Source of the DNA: Nonomuraea cypriaca
Lineage (GTDB): Bacteria > Actinomycetota > Actinomycetes > Streptosporangiales > Streptosporangiaceae
Length of the DNA: 61,785 nucleotides
Direction of reading: 5' to 3'
Assembly: GCF_015645445.1 (NCBI RefSeq)
Contig: NZ_JADOGI010000040.1
Location: 1-61,785, forward strand
Numbering within the stretch: position 1 is the stretch's first letter; every line of letters starts with the position of its first letter. The notes beneath the pieces were generated by a model. It ran no database searches and was not told where the DNA came from. It saw only the letters and a program-made list of their open reading frames with translations. The position numbers and the translations under genes are program-made. Below are positions 7,767 through 16,578 of the stretch, piece after piece.

Positions 7767-10700
7767 ATGGCGTTGTCCGGCCTGCTCACCGCTGACACGC
7801 TGCTCAACATGCTCCCCGAACCTGTGCGGAGCATCCTCCCGCGCCCCCGCCGGGTACGACCGTGCCCCGGCGGAGTCCGCATCGAACTGCGGAACATCGG
7901 CGGGCCGCGTACGGAGCGGCGCGCCCGCGCCCTCGAGGAGCGGCTGCTCACGATGGGCGTCCCGCGCGCCGAGGTGAACGGGGCGCTCGGTTGCGTGTTC
8001 GTGGCGTGCGACGAGCAGACGGCTGACCTGGACAAGCTCGTGGCCGTCGTGGAAGAGAACGACGAAGGTGACGGGGGCGCGGAGCCCGGCGTGCGCGACG
8101 GTGTGGAGCAGCAGGCCCGCGCCGCGGTCAGCCTCGCGGCGCACGTGGCCGGCACCGCGCTGGCCACGGCCGGCCTGCTGGCCCGCGTACCGAGACTGCC
8201 TGCGGCGGTCCCCGCCTTCCTGGCGCTGGCCGAGCACACCCCGCGCGTCCGCAGGGAGCTGGAGCGGCGGGTCGGCAAGCCGGCCATGGACGCGGTGCTG
8301 GCGACCACCAGGATCGTCACGACCACCTTGTCCATGCGGCCCACGTCGCTGGTCATCGACTCCGTCGCCGCGGCGGGACGCTACGTCGACGCGCGTGCCG
8401 GGCGGCGGGCGTGGGCGCGGCGCGAGGAGGAGTTCGCCGTCGAGGAGGGGTCGTACCGGCACACCAGGACCGCCACGGCGGCGCGCCCGGTCCCGCTGCC
8501 CCGGGGACCCGTCGAACGGTACGCCGACGCGGCCGGCTCCGCGGCGCTGGCCGCGCACGTACTGACCACGGTCGTCAGCCGCAGCCACCAGCGGGGCCTG
8601 TCCCTGCTGATCGCGGGGATCCCCAAGGCGGCCTGCCTCGGCAGGGACGCCTTCACCAGCGCTGCCGCCCGCGTTCTCGCCGGCCGCGGCGCGATCGTGC
8701 TCAACCGCGAGGCCCTGCATCGCATGGACCGCATCGACACCGTGGTCCTGGACGCCGCCGTGCTCACCACGGACGCGTGGACCCTCGACAGCGTCGTCCC
8801 CCTCGTCCCGGACGTGGATCTGGACGATCTGCACGCCCGGCTGTACACGCTGCTCGACCTCACCGACCCGGCGGCCCGGCGCGAACGCGACGGCTGGAGC
8901 GTGGCGCCTCACCCGAGCGTGGAGTTTCACCCGAGCGCCCACACGGAGGACGTGCCCGAGCAGTGGCGTGCGCAGGGGATCCGGGTGGTCGCGGTGGCGC
9001 GGGAAGGGAGCCCGGTCGCCCTGGCCGGCCTGGCCCGCGAGCTGCATCCGCTCGCCGAGGCCCTGGTCGCCGCGCCGCGGGAGAGGTGCGCGGTGGTGCT
9101 GGCCGGCGGGGAGCCCGCGCTCGCCAGGCGGCTGGGCGTGGAGCGTACCGTCGAGGGCGGCGCCCGGCTGGGCGCGTCGGTGCGGGCGCTGCAGGCCGAG
9201 GGACACGCCGTCGCCGTGGTGTCACGGGGACGGCGCGGATTGCGGCAGGCGGACCTGGGCGCCGGCGTGCTCGGCGCGGCGGGGCGGGTGCCGTGGGACG
9301 CCGACGTGCTGGGCGAGCTCGACGGCGTGCACCTGCTGCTCCGGTGCCTCGCCTCGGCCAGGACGGCGAGCGTGCGGGGCGTCTTCGTGGCGGCGGCAGG
9401 CGTGGTCGCCGGGACGGGGCTGTCGCTCCTCGGCCCGCCCTCGGCCGCGGTCTCACGCGCCGCACTGGTACGTGACGGCACGTCCCTCGCCGCCCTCGTG
9501 ACGGGGGAGTGGGCCGGGCGGGGCGTGGGACGGGAGGCTCCGCCGATCCACGCGGACCACACACCCTGGCACGCCATGGCTGCCCGCGACGTCCTGGACC
9601 GGCTCAGGACCTCGCCGAGCGGGCTGACCGAGGAGGAGGCCGGCCGCCGCAGAGCCGCCCTGCCCCGCCCGGCGGCCGAGGGCCCGGAGACCCTGACCGG
9701 CGCGTCCCTCGACGAGCTCGCGAACCCGCTGACCCCGATCCTGGCCGCGGGCGCGGGCCTGTCGGCCGCGTTCGGCTCGGTCCTCGACGCCGCGCTGATC
9801 GGCACAGTGACCGTGGCCGGCGCCCTGCTCGGCGGCGCCCAGCGGCAGGGCGCCGGCCGGGCGCTGCACCGCCTCACCGAGACCACCGCCATCCGGGTAC
9901 GGCTGCGCCGCCCCACCGGCGGGCTGGTCTGCTACCCCGACGTCCTGGTGCGGGGAGACGTGATCGAGCTGCGGGCCGGCGACGCCGTACCGGCCGACGG
10001 GAGACTGATCCAGGCGGCAGGGCTCGAGGTCGACGAGTCCACCCTCACCGGCGAGTCGCAGCTCGTCCCCAAGACCGCCGTGCCGACCGCGGCGCCCGCC
10101 ATCGCGGACCGGGCCTCCATGGTGTACGAGGGCACGACCGTCGCCGCGGGCCACGGGCTCGCCGTGGTCGTGGCCACGGGCGAGGCGACGGAGGCGGGCA
10201 GGACCGCCAAGCTGGCTCAGCGGCGGCCACCGCTGAGCGGGGTGGAGCTGCGGCTGCGCGCGCTGAGCCGGCGGATCCTGCCCGCCTCGATGGGCGCGGG
10301 CCTGATGCTGATGGTCGTGGAGCTGTTCCGCGGCTCGCCGCTGTCCCAGGCGGTCGCCCCCGCGGTGAGCCTGATGGTGGCGGCGGTCCCGGAAGGGCTG
10401 CCGTTCGTCGCCACCGTGGCCGAGCTCGCCTCCGCCAAGCGGCTGTCCACCCGCAACACGCTGGTCCGCAACCCGTCCACGATCGAGGCGCTCGGCCGGG
10501 TGGACGTGCTCTGCTTCGACAAGACGGGAACGCTCACAGAAGGCCACATCAGCCTGCGCCGCGTGTCGGACGGCCGGGTCGACCACGCGGTCGACGAGGC
10601 GCCGCCAGAGCTGCGGGCGATCGTCGGCGCGGCGCTGCGCGCGGGGCCACGGTTCGAGGGCGGGCGCGCCATCCCGCACCCCACGGACCGCGCTGTCGTG

Positions 10701-12098
10701 GAGGGCGCCGGGCGGATCGGCATCACCCCGGGCGACGGGTTGCGGACGTGGCAGCGCGTGGACGAGCTGCCCTTCGAACCGGCCCGCGGCTACCACGCCG
10801 TGCTCGGCCGGTCGGAGTCGGGGCAACTGCTCAGTGTCAAGGGCGCACCCGAGATCGTGCTCACCCGGTCCACGAGCATCGTCGTCGACGGCAGGACCGT
10901 CCCGCTGACCGGGAAGATCAGGCGGGAGTTGGAGCGGGAGGTGGACCGGCTCGCCCTGCGCGGCTACCGCGTACTCGCCGTCGCGGAGCGGCCCGCGTCC
11001 AGCCGCGCCGACCTCGACGAGTCCCGCATCGAGAACCTGCGGTTCCGCGGGTTCATCGGCCTGGCCGATCCGGTACGCCCGACGGCCAAGCGCAGCGTGG
11101 AGCAGCTCATGGGGGCCGGCGTACGCGTCGTCATGCTCACGGGCGACCATCCGAGCACGGCCGAGGCCATCGCGGCCGAGATCGGTGCGCTGAACGGCAT
11201 GCGCGTGATGACCGGCCCCGAGCTGGAGGAGCTCGACGACGCGGCCCTGACCGAGACGCTGCCCGGAGTGTCGGTCTTCGCCCGGGTCACGCCCGAGCAC
11301 AAGGCGCGGATCGTCACCAGCCTGCGGGAGGCGGGGAAGGTCGTGGCCGTGACCGGCGACGGCGCGAACGACGTGCCCGCGATCCGGCTCGCCGACGTGG
11401 GCGTGGCGATCGGGTCGCACGCCGCCCCCGCCACCAGGGCCGCCGCCGACATCGTCATGGCCGACGACCGCATCGAGACGATCATCGACGCGATCGTCGA
11501 GGGCCGGGGCATGTGGGCCTCCGTCCGCGACGCGCTGGGCATCCTGCTCGGCGGAAACATCGGCGAGATCGTCTTCACCGTCGGGTCCAGTCTCCTGACC
11601 GGCCACAGCGCGCTGAACGCCCGCCAGCTCCTCCTGGTCAACCTGCTCACCGACATGCTCCCGGCGATGGCGGTGGCCAGCCGCCGGCCCAGCGCCACCA
11701 GCCCTGAGCGGCTGCTCGCCGAGGGCCCGGAGGCGTCCCTGGGCGCCGCCCTAACCAGGGACATCTACCTGCGTGCCGTCACCACGGCCGCCGCGGCGGC
11801 GGTCGCGTGGCTGCTCGCGCGGGTCACCGGCACGCGCGGGCGGGCGGACACGGTCGGGCTCATCGGCCTGGTGGCGGCGCAGCTCCTGCAGACCCTGGCG
11901 CTGAGCGGGCGGGATCGCCTGGTGGTGCTCGCCGCGCTCTCGTCCCTGGCGGCGCTGTTCGTGATCGTCTCGGTGCCCGGACTCAGCAGGCTCTTCGGCT
12001 GCCGCCCGGTCGGCCCGTTCGGGTGGGGGATCGGCATGGGGTGCGCGGCGCTGGCGGCGGTGCTGGCCGCGGCGGTCGAACGGCCGCGTCCGGAGTAG
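7767..12098 (+). CDS. Giant cation-translocating P-type ATPase (CtpI-like) with duplicated, inactive N-terminal core
   Basis: A 1,443-residue protein, about twice the usual length, with a GGGAGG ribosome site. The C-terminal half is a complete P-type ATPase: actuator LTGES (E763), membrane PEGLP (P875), phosphorylation motif DKTGT (D918), MLTGD, hinge TGDGANDVP (~1196), then C-terminal helices. PEGLP suggests a type-II-like metal/cation pump. The N-terminal half mirrors it in degenerate form. P286 in IPKAAC is 43 residues before D329 in VVLDAAVLTT, the same spacing as P875 to D918. The hinge counterpart reads AVAVVSRGRRG. The N-terminal copy lacks DKTGT and TGDGxND, so it should not be phosphorylated. 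A ferredoxin-like region without CxxC precedes it. The substrate ion is unknown. Confidence 0.85.
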   Translation: MALSGLLTADTLLNMLPEPVRSILPRPRRVRPCPGGVRIELRNIGGPRTERRARALEERLLTMGVPRAEVNGALGCVFVACDEQTADLDKLVAVVEENDEGDGGAEPGVRDGVEQQARAAVSLAAHVAGTALATAGLLARVPRLPAAVPAFLALAEHTPRVRRELERRVGKPAMDAVLATTRIVTTTLSMRPTSLVIDSVAAAGRYVDARAGRRAWARREEEFAVEEGSYRHTRTATAARPVPLPRGPVERYADAAGSAALAAHVLTTVVSRSHQRGLSLLIAGIPKAACLGRDAFTSAAARVLAGRGAIVLNREALHRMDRIDTVVLDAAVLTTDAWTLDSVVPLVPDVDLDDLHARLYTLLDLTDPAARRERDGWSVAPHPSVEFHPSAHTEDVPEQWRAQGIRVVAVAREGSPVALAGLARELHPLAEALVAAPRERCAVVLAGGEPALARRLGVERTVEGGARLGASVRALQAEGHAVAVVSRGRRGLRQADLGAGVLGAAGRVPWDADVLGELDGVHLLLRCLASARTASVRGVFVAAAGVVAGTGLSLLGPPSAAVSRAALVRDGTSLAALVTGEWAGRGVGREAPPIHADHTPWHAMAARDVLDRLRTSPSGLTEEEAGRRRAALPRPAAEGPETLTGASLDELANPLTPILAAGAGLSAAFGSVLDAALIGTVTVAGALLGGAQRQGAGRALHRLTETTAIRVRLRRPTGGLVCYPDVLVRGDVIELRAGDAVPADGRLIQAAGLEVDESTLTGESQLVPKTAVPTAAPAIADRASMVYEGTTVAAGHGLAVVVATGEATEAGRTAKLAQRRPPLSGVELRLRALSRRILPASMGAGLMLMVVELFRGSPLSQAVAPAVSLMVAAVPEGLPFVATVAELASAKRLSTRNTLVRNPSTIEALGRVDVLCFDKTGTLTEGHISLRRVSDGRVDHAVDEAPPELRAIVGAALRAGPRFEGGRAIPHPTDRAVVEGAGRIGITPGDGLRTWQRVDELPFEPARGYHAVLGRSESGQLLSVKGAPEIVLTRSTSIVVDGRTVPLTGKIRRELEREVDRLALRGYRVLAVAERPASSRADLDESRIENLRFRGFIGLADPVRPTAKRSVEQLMGAGVRVVMLTGDHPSTAEAIAAEIGALNGMRVMTGPELEELDDAALTETLPGVSVFARVTPEHKARIVTSLREAGKVVAVTGDGANDVPAIRLADVGVAIGSHAAPATRAAADIVMADDRIETIIDAIVEGRGMWASVRDALGILLGGNIGEIVFTVGSSLLTGHSALNARQLLLVNLLTDMLPAMAVASRRPSATSPERLLAEGPEASLGAALTRDIYLRAVTTAAAAAVAWLLARVTGTRGRADTVGLIGLVAAQLLQTLALSGRDRLVVLAALSSLAALFVIVSVPGLSRLFGCRPVGPFGWGIGMGCAALAAVLAAAVERPRPE

Positions 12099-12199
12099 TC
12101 ATCGGTCGTTCACCGGATGGACACGCGGTTCATACCCATATATACATCTATGTGCCGAAATATGGTGTTAACCGTTGTTCTGACCTGTGAGGTAGAGAG
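12099..12199 (+). promoter_or_regulatory. AT-rich leader/promoter region before the 41-residue peptide
   Basis: Between the ATPase stop and the small peptide, the sequence at 12133-12181 (ACCCATATATACATCTATG and onward to AATATGGTGTTAACC) is sharply AT-richer than its surroundings. GAGG lies near 12189. Several hexamers could act as -10 elements and none is decisive. It is the likely transcription start region for the peptide gene. Confidence 0.4.
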
Positions 12200-12325
12200 T
12201 TGTCCGAGTTCCTGGCCTCGCTGCTCGCCAAGGCCGCCATGATGCTGCTCGAAGCGCTGATCATGCGCTTCGTCCAGAGCCTCGCCACGTCGATCGTCAG
12301 CCCCGGCGGTATCCGGCTGGCCTGA
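12200..12325 (+). CDS. Small 41-residue amphipathic/hydrophobic peptide
   Basis: This frame is below usual gene-calling length. It starts at TTG 12200, with GAGG about 8-11 nt upstream, and ends at TGA 12323-12325. The product begins MSEFLASLLAKAAMMLLEAL and ends SIVSPGGIRLA. It is a nearly continuous Leu/Ala/Met-rich helix with charged residues (E3, K11, E18, R23) spaced to give an amphipathic face. It lies 101 bp after the ATPase, behind an AT-rich leader. It could be a small membrane-interacting regulator of the pump, a toxin-like peptide or a surface-active peptide. Codon bias fits coding (G/C in most third positions), but no homologue is recognised. Confidence 0.5.
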   Translation: MSEFLASLLAKAAMMLLEALIMRFVQSLATSIVSPGGIRLA

Positions 12326-12403
12326 GCACTCGTCCGTCAGGGTTCGCCGGAGCGTCGGCCGCGTGTCACCGGCTGGTGTCCGGCGGTTGCTAGAGATTCG
12401 CGC

Positions 12404-13345
12404 ATGCGTAAATCTCTATTCCTGGCCGCCCTCATCGCCGCGACCGTGGCCGTGCCGTCCGGCCCCGCGTACGCGGATCCCGCCGTCACCTTCGCCCTGA
12501 TCGGCGACACCCCGTACGGCGACGCCCAGCAGGCCGCGTTTCCCAGCCTGGTGGAGTCGATCGACGCCGACGCGGGCGTACGTTTCGTGCTGCATGCGGG
12601 GGACGTCAAGAACGGCTCCACCACCTGCGACGACGCCCGTTTCAGCACCCTCGCGGGGCTGTTCGGCACCTTCGACGACCCGTTCGTGCTGACCCCCGGC
12701 GACAACGAGTGGACCGACTGCCACCGCGCCGCCGCAGGCGGCTACCTGCCCACCGAGCGCCTGGACGCGATCCGCCGGATCTTCTACCCGGTCGCGGGGC
12801 GTACGCTCGGCGGGCACCCGATGGGTGTGCGGACCCAGGCCCGCGATCCGCGCCATCGCGACTACCGGGAGAACGTGCTGTTCACCCGGGCGGGCGTGGT
12901 CTTCGCCACCGTGCACGTGGTCGGCAGCGACAACGACCTGGCGCCCTGGAGCGAACTGCCCGGTGGCGACCGGCCGGCGGAGCGGACGGCGGAGTTCGAG
13001 GCGCGCCAGTCCGCCGCGCTGGACTGGATCGACAACGCCTTCGACGTCGCCGGGCGTACCCACGCGCCGGGCGTGCTGCTGATGATGCAGGCCGAGCCCG
13101 TGGAGACGTCCGGATTCGCCGAGATCAGGGCCCGCGTCGTGGAACGGGCCCGCGCCTTCGGCAAGCCGGTCCTGCTCACGCACGGCGACGAGCACGTGTA
13201 CGAGGTGGAGCGCGGCTACGCGGGGGTGGCGAACCTGACCCGCCTGGAGACGTACGGCGACACGGCCGCGCACTGGCTGCGCGTCACCGCCGACCCCAAG
13301 GCGCCCGCCGTCTTCTCCTGGCAGTCGCGCACAGTCGAGTCGTGA
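12404..13345 (+). CDS. Secreted calcineurin-like metallophosphoesterase
   Basis: A 313-residue protein with a Sec signal peptide (MRKSLFLAALIAATVAV, cleavage near AYA-DPA). Metallophosphoesterase motifs appear in order: FALIGDTPYGD (block 1, D for GDxH variant), LHAGDVKNG (block 2, GDxx), TPGDNEW (block 3, GDNE, the GNHE equivalent) and THGDEHVYE (block 4, GHxH variant with Asp-Glu-His). A binuclear metal centre is expected, acting extracellularly on a phosphoester. The substrate is unknown. It is a monocistron followed by two strong hairpins. Confidence 0.8.
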   Translation: MRKSLFLAALIAATVAVPSGPAYADPAVTFALIGDTPYGDAQQAAFPSLVESIDADAGVRFVLHAGDVKNGSTTCDDARFSTLAGLFGTFDDPFVLTPGDNEWTDCHRAAAGGYLPTERLDAIRRIFYPVAGRTLGGHPMGVRTQARDPRHRDYRENVLFTRAGVVFATVHVVGSDNDLAPWSELPGGDRPAERTAEFEARQSAALDWIDNAFDVAGRTHAPGVLLMMQAEPVETSGFAEIRARVVERARAFGKPVLLTHGDEHVYEVERGYAGVANLTRLETYGDTAAHWLRVTADPKAPAVFSWQSRTVES

Positions 13346-13358
13346 AAAAGTGACACGA

Positions 13359-13388
13359 AAGCCCCGGCCGTCGGCGACGGCCGGGGCT
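13359..13388 (+). terminator. Strong hairpin terminator after the metallophosphoesterase gene
   Basis: AAGCCCCGGCCGTC pairs perfectly with GACGGCCGGGGCTT around a 3-nt GGC loop (14-bp stem), 13 bp after the stop codon. There is no long U tract, which is common in high-GC actinomycetes. Confidence 0.85.
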
Positions 13389-13399
13389 TCGGACGTTGG

Positions 13400-13427
13400 C
13401 GCTCCAGTCGTTTCGCCGACTGGAGCG
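13400..13427. terminator. Second hairpin between convergent genes
   Basis: CGCTCCAGTCG and CGACTGGAGCG form an 11-bp perfect stem with a 6-nt loop (TTTCGC). It lies between two convergent genes, so it probably serves as a bidirectional terminator, perhaps mainly for the minus-strand phosphotransferase gene. Confidence 0.65.
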
Positions 13428-13481
13428 ATGTCGAGATTAGGGCATTTAATCCTGTTTGTATAGATTCCGTTGTGAGATTTA

Positions 13482-14468
13482 TTACCCACCCGGGCGATCG
13501 CGGGTCAGCTCCAGTACGTCCGCCAACAGCCCTGGCGTCGGCAGGATACGCAGGCCCTCGTCGATCTCGCGTTCCGCCCACTCGCGGTGGCGCGCCTCAG
13601 CCTGAAGGTCGAGCGCGACGCGGGCCTGGACCAGCAGGAAGTTCAGCCGGGTGGACAGCAGCATGGAGAAGTCCGCCGGTCGGCTGACGCGTCCTGGGCC
13701 GCCGTCGCGCACGTACGCGTCGTACATGCCGCGCATGGCGTCGAGGTCGGCGCCAGGGCCGTCGCAGAACCAGTCGAACAACGCCTGGGCCAGCTCCCGG
13801 CCCGGCGTGGCCGGCCCCACGTTGTCCCAGTCGACGACCACCAGCGCGCCGGACGGGCCGGCGAGGACGTTTTCCGGGTGCAGGTCGCGATGGCAGACGA
13901 CCAGCTCGGCGGGGTCAGGCGGCGTGATCGCCGCGCACAGCTCGGGCAGCGTGGACAGCCGGTCGGCCAGCCGCGCCGCCCACGTCGCGCCCGACGCGCA
14001 CAACCGGGTCCATTCGCGCGGGTCGGGAGCGCGGTGGAACCAGGGGGCGGGCGGTTCACCGCCCGCCTCGGCCGCCATGGGCGGGGCGCACCGGTGCAGC
14101 CGGGCGAGCAGCGCCCCCAGCTCGCCAGGGGTGCCCGGGGCCGTCAGCTCGACCGGCCGCAGCTCCACCCAGTCGTACAGGCGCAGCCACGCCCCGCCGG
14201 GCGTCCTGAGCAGGTGGCGGCCCGCGCGGTCGGGGTGGCTCGTGGGGAGCCGCACGCCCGCCGCGGTGGCCCGCCCCGCGAACGCCTGCTCCACCTCGAT
14301 GAACGCCTCCGAGGGCGGCTCGGCGAAGATCTCCTTGAGCGCGTAGCGCGCCGGGCCGACCTCGAGCCGCCAGATCTGCCCCAGCGCGCCACGGGGCCCC
14401 TGGGCCACCACGACGTCCTCATCCCACCCGAACGTCTCCCGCGCGTACGCGACCAGCTCCTCGATCAC
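13482..14468 (-). CDS. APH-family phosphotransferase (aminoglycoside/homoserine-kinase-like fold)
   Basis: A 328-residue cytoplasmic protein with the kinase-like fold of the APH family. It has an N-lobe with ARYALKEIF (ATP lysine), the catalytic loop VVCHRDLHPENVL (HxDxxxxN, catalytic Asp), and the metal-binding VVVDWDNVG (DxD equivalent). It is complete and of typical length. Such proteins phosphorylate small hydroxylated compounds; drug resistance is possible but not implied by sequence alone. Convergent with the metallophosphoesterase gene. Confidence 0.8.
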   Translation of the reverse strand: MIEELVAYARETFGWDEDVVVAQGPRGALGQIWRLEVGPARYALKEIFAEPPSEAFIEVEQAFAGRATAAGVRLPTSHPDRAGRHLLRTPGGAWLRLYDWVELRPVELTAPGTPGELGALLARLHRCAPPMAAEAGGEPPAPWFHRAPDPREWTRLCASGATWAARLADRLSTLPELCAAITPPDPAELVVCHRDLHPENVLAGPSGALVVVDWDNVGPATPGRELAQALFDWFCDGPGADLDAMRGMYDAYVRDGGPGRVSRPADFSMLLSTRLNFLLVQARVALDLQAEARHREWAEREIDEGLRILPTPGLLADVLELTRDRPGG

Positions 14469-14489
14469 ACGACCCAGTATGGACCGGCG

Positions 14490-14685
14490 TCAGGCATTCT
14501 CCGCCTCCTTTTTGAGGCGGTCCAGCCAGGCGGCCAGGAGGCGTCGAGCGCGGCCCGCATGCCCTCGACGTCGGCGCGGACCGGCTCGCCGTCCCAGGAC
14601 TCCTCCGTGTGGGACGCGCACCACGCCGTCCTCCTCGCCGAACGTCCACTGGTGTACGCCGTCGATGCCGTGCGCAGGATGGAAT
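14490..14685 (-). pseudogene. SRPBCC/polyketide-cyclase-like gene remnant with two frameshifts
   Basis: Three frames on the minus strand together read like the C-terminal end of an SRPBCC protein. HQWTFGEED comes first. After one frame change comes TEESWDGEPVRADVEGMRAALDAS, given here as two pieces: TEESWDGEPV then RADVEGMRAALDAS. After another shift comes AWLDRLKKEAENA and a stop at 14490. The 5' two thirds are missing, because the response-regulator gene begins its 3' end at 14690. It is a non-functional remnant, unless the indels are sequencing errors. Confidence 0.6.
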
Positions 14686-14689
14686 GAGC

Positions 14690-15340
14690 TCAGCCGCCCG
14701 GCTGGATCAGGCCGGACTCGTACGCGGCGATGACCGCGTGCACCCGATCCCTGGCCCCCAGTTTGGCGAACACGTTGCTGACGTGGGTCTTCACCGTGTG
14801 CTCGCTGATGAAGAACACCGCGGCGATCTCGGCGTTCGACAACCCCCGGCCCACCAGCGTGAGCGTCTCCCGCTCCCGCCCGGTGAGGAGGTCGAGCCCG
14901 GAGGGCGGCTTCCTGGGCCGCCTGGCCACCATGTCGTCGATCAGCCGCCGGGTCACGGCGGGCGCGAGCAGCGACTCCCCGGCCGCCACGACCTGGACGG
15001 CGCGTACCAGGTCGTCCCTGCGCACGTCCTTCAGCAGGAAGCCGCTCGCGCCCGCGCGGAGGGCGTCGTACACGTAGTCGTCCTGGTCGAACGTGGTCAG
15101 CATGAGGACGCGGGTGTCCGTTTCGCCGCACACCACCCGGGCGGCGTCGATGCCATCCATTCCCGGCATCCGGATGTCGAGGAGCAGCACCTGGGGCCGG
15201 TGCGCGCGGACGGCCTCGATCGCCTCGAAGCCGTCGCCCGCCTCGGCGACCACGGAGATGTCCGGCTGCGTGTCCAGGATCAGCGCGAATCCGCTGCGTA
15301 CCAGCTCCTGGTCGTCGGCGACCACGACGGTGACGGTCAT
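14690..15340 (-). CDS. NarL/LuxR-type response regulator
   Basis: The start is ATG 15340 (MTVTVVVADDQELVR), which overlaps the kinase stop as ATGA (15337-15340), so the pair is translationally coupled. The 216-residue protein has a receiver domain with acidic pair ADDQ, phospho-acceptor Asp in LLLDIRMPGMDG, Thr/Lys switch residues (LTTFDQDDY, FLLKDV). The C-terminal LuxR HTH includes LTGRERETLTLVGRGLSNAEIA and TVKTHVSNVFAKLG. It is a cytoplasmic transcription factor activated by the adjacent kinase; its target genes are unknown. Confidence 0.9.
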   Translation of the reverse strand: MTVTVVVADDQELVRSGFALILDTQPDISVVAEAGDGFEAIEAVRAHRPQVLLLDIRMPGMDGIDAARVVCGETDTRVLMLTTFDQDDYVYDALRAGASGFLLKDVRRDDLVRAVQVVAAGESLLAPAVTRRLIDDMVARRPRKPPSGLDLLTGRERETLTLVGRGLSNAEIAAVFFISEHTVKTHVSNVFAKLGARDRVHAVIAAYESGLIQPGG

Positions 15341-16446
15341 CCGGTCACCGGCAGGCGTACCGAGACCTGGAATCCCCGGCCGGAAGGGACGGGACCGAAG
15401 GAGGCGCTGCCGCCGCACGCGGCGGCCCGCTCCCTGATGCCGATCAGCCCCTGGCCGCGGCCAGGAACAGGTACGCGCCCGCGGCCGTCGTCCGTCACGG
15501 TGAGCCGCAGCGCGTCCCGCTCCCAGGCCAGCCTGACCTCCGCCGACCGGGCGGCGGCGTGCTTGACGATGTTCGTGAGGGACTCCTGGACGATGCGGTA
15601 GGCGGCGACCTCGGTGTCATGTGACAGTTCGAGCCGGGTTCCCGTCTCGACGAGGGTCGCCTGGGCGACCCGGTCCACCAGTTCGGGGAGGCGCTCCAGC
15701 GTGGGTTGCGGGGCGAGCGAGCCCTCCGTCTCCTTGAGCAGCCCGAGCATCCTGCGCAACTGCCCCATGGCCTCCCTGCCGCTGGCGGCGATCGCGTCGA
15801 AAGCCGCCTCGGCCCGCTCCGGCCGGGTGCGTACGGTGAGCGGACCGGCCTCCGCCTGGACCACCATGATGCTGACCGCGTGGGCGAGTATGTCGTGCAT
15901 GTCCCTGGCGATCCGCGCCCGCTCCTGCTGCGCCGCCCGCTCGGCGGCCAGCTCACGCTCGCGTTCGAGCCGCATCGCGCGCTCCCGTAACGCGTGCGAC
16001 TGCTCCCTGGTCAGGAGCGCCACCCGGCCCAGGGCGTAGGCCGCCACCCACATCGCCATCGTCCGCACGAACGTCTCGACCGACCCGGCGAACAACAGCG
16101 TCCCTGCCACCGTGACCACGATCGCCACCAGCCGGTGCGCCGGTGGCGACCGGTGGGCGACGGTGTGGACGGCGACCAGCCATCCGTACCAGATCGGCTG
16201 GTTCGGACCGCCGCCGAGCAGGTCGTAGCAGGGGATAGCGATCAGGATGGCGAACATCGCCGCGAGCGGGAACCGGCGCCGCAGCAGGAGCGGCAGCGAG
16301 GCCGCCAGCACGGGCAGCAGGAGCGCGCCCGGCCACCCCCGGCCCGCCGACGTGAACGGCGCGAGCTGCGCGGCCAGCACACCGGCCGTCAACACGAGGT
16401 CGACCAGGGCGGGCGGCAGCGCACGGAGTCTGTCCAGAAGCGCCAT
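15337..16446 (-). CDS. Sensor histidine kinase (HisKA_3 family, membrane-bound)
   Basis: The start is taken at ATG 16446 (MALLDRLRALPP); longer readings lack kinase-like sequence. The 369-residue protein has about four to five transmembrane segments in residues 1-150, a helical linker, the phospho-acceptor region ERARIARDMHDILAHAVS (His in the MHD motif), and a GHKL ATPase domain with EVAAYRIVQESLTNIVKHA (N box) and DDGRG/GQGLIGIRERAAACGG (G boxes). With the NarL-type regulator it forms a two-component system with a 4-nt overlap. No extracellular sensor domain is visible, so it likely senses membrane or envelope state. Confidence 0.88.
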   Translation of the reverse strand: MALLDRLRALPPALVDLVLTAGVLAAQLAPFTSAGRGWPGALLLPVLAASLPLLLRRRFPLAAMFAILIAIPCYDLLGGGPNQPIWYGWLVAVHTVAHRSPPAHRLVAIVVTVAGTLLFAGSVETFVRTMAMWVAAYALGRVALLTREQSHALRERAMRLERERELAAERAAQQERARIARDMHDILAHAVSIMVVQAEAGPLTVRTRPERAEAAFDAIAASGREAMGQLRRMLGLLKETEGSLAPQPTLERLPELVDRVAQATLVETGTRLELSHDTEVAAYRIVQESLTNIVKHAAARSAEVRLAWERDALRLTVTDDGRGRVPVPGRGQGLIGIRERAAACGGSASFGPVPSGRGFQVSVRLPVTG

Positions 16447-16578
16447 GAGGACAAGTAACCACAGCCGCCGCCCCAGCACATCACCGGCGAGAGGGACTTC
16501 CCTCCCTCCCGGGGGCGAGCGGCAGGATCGCCCCGGCCGGTGATCACATTTCCCCGCCGGGGGCGGACCGTGGTCGGC

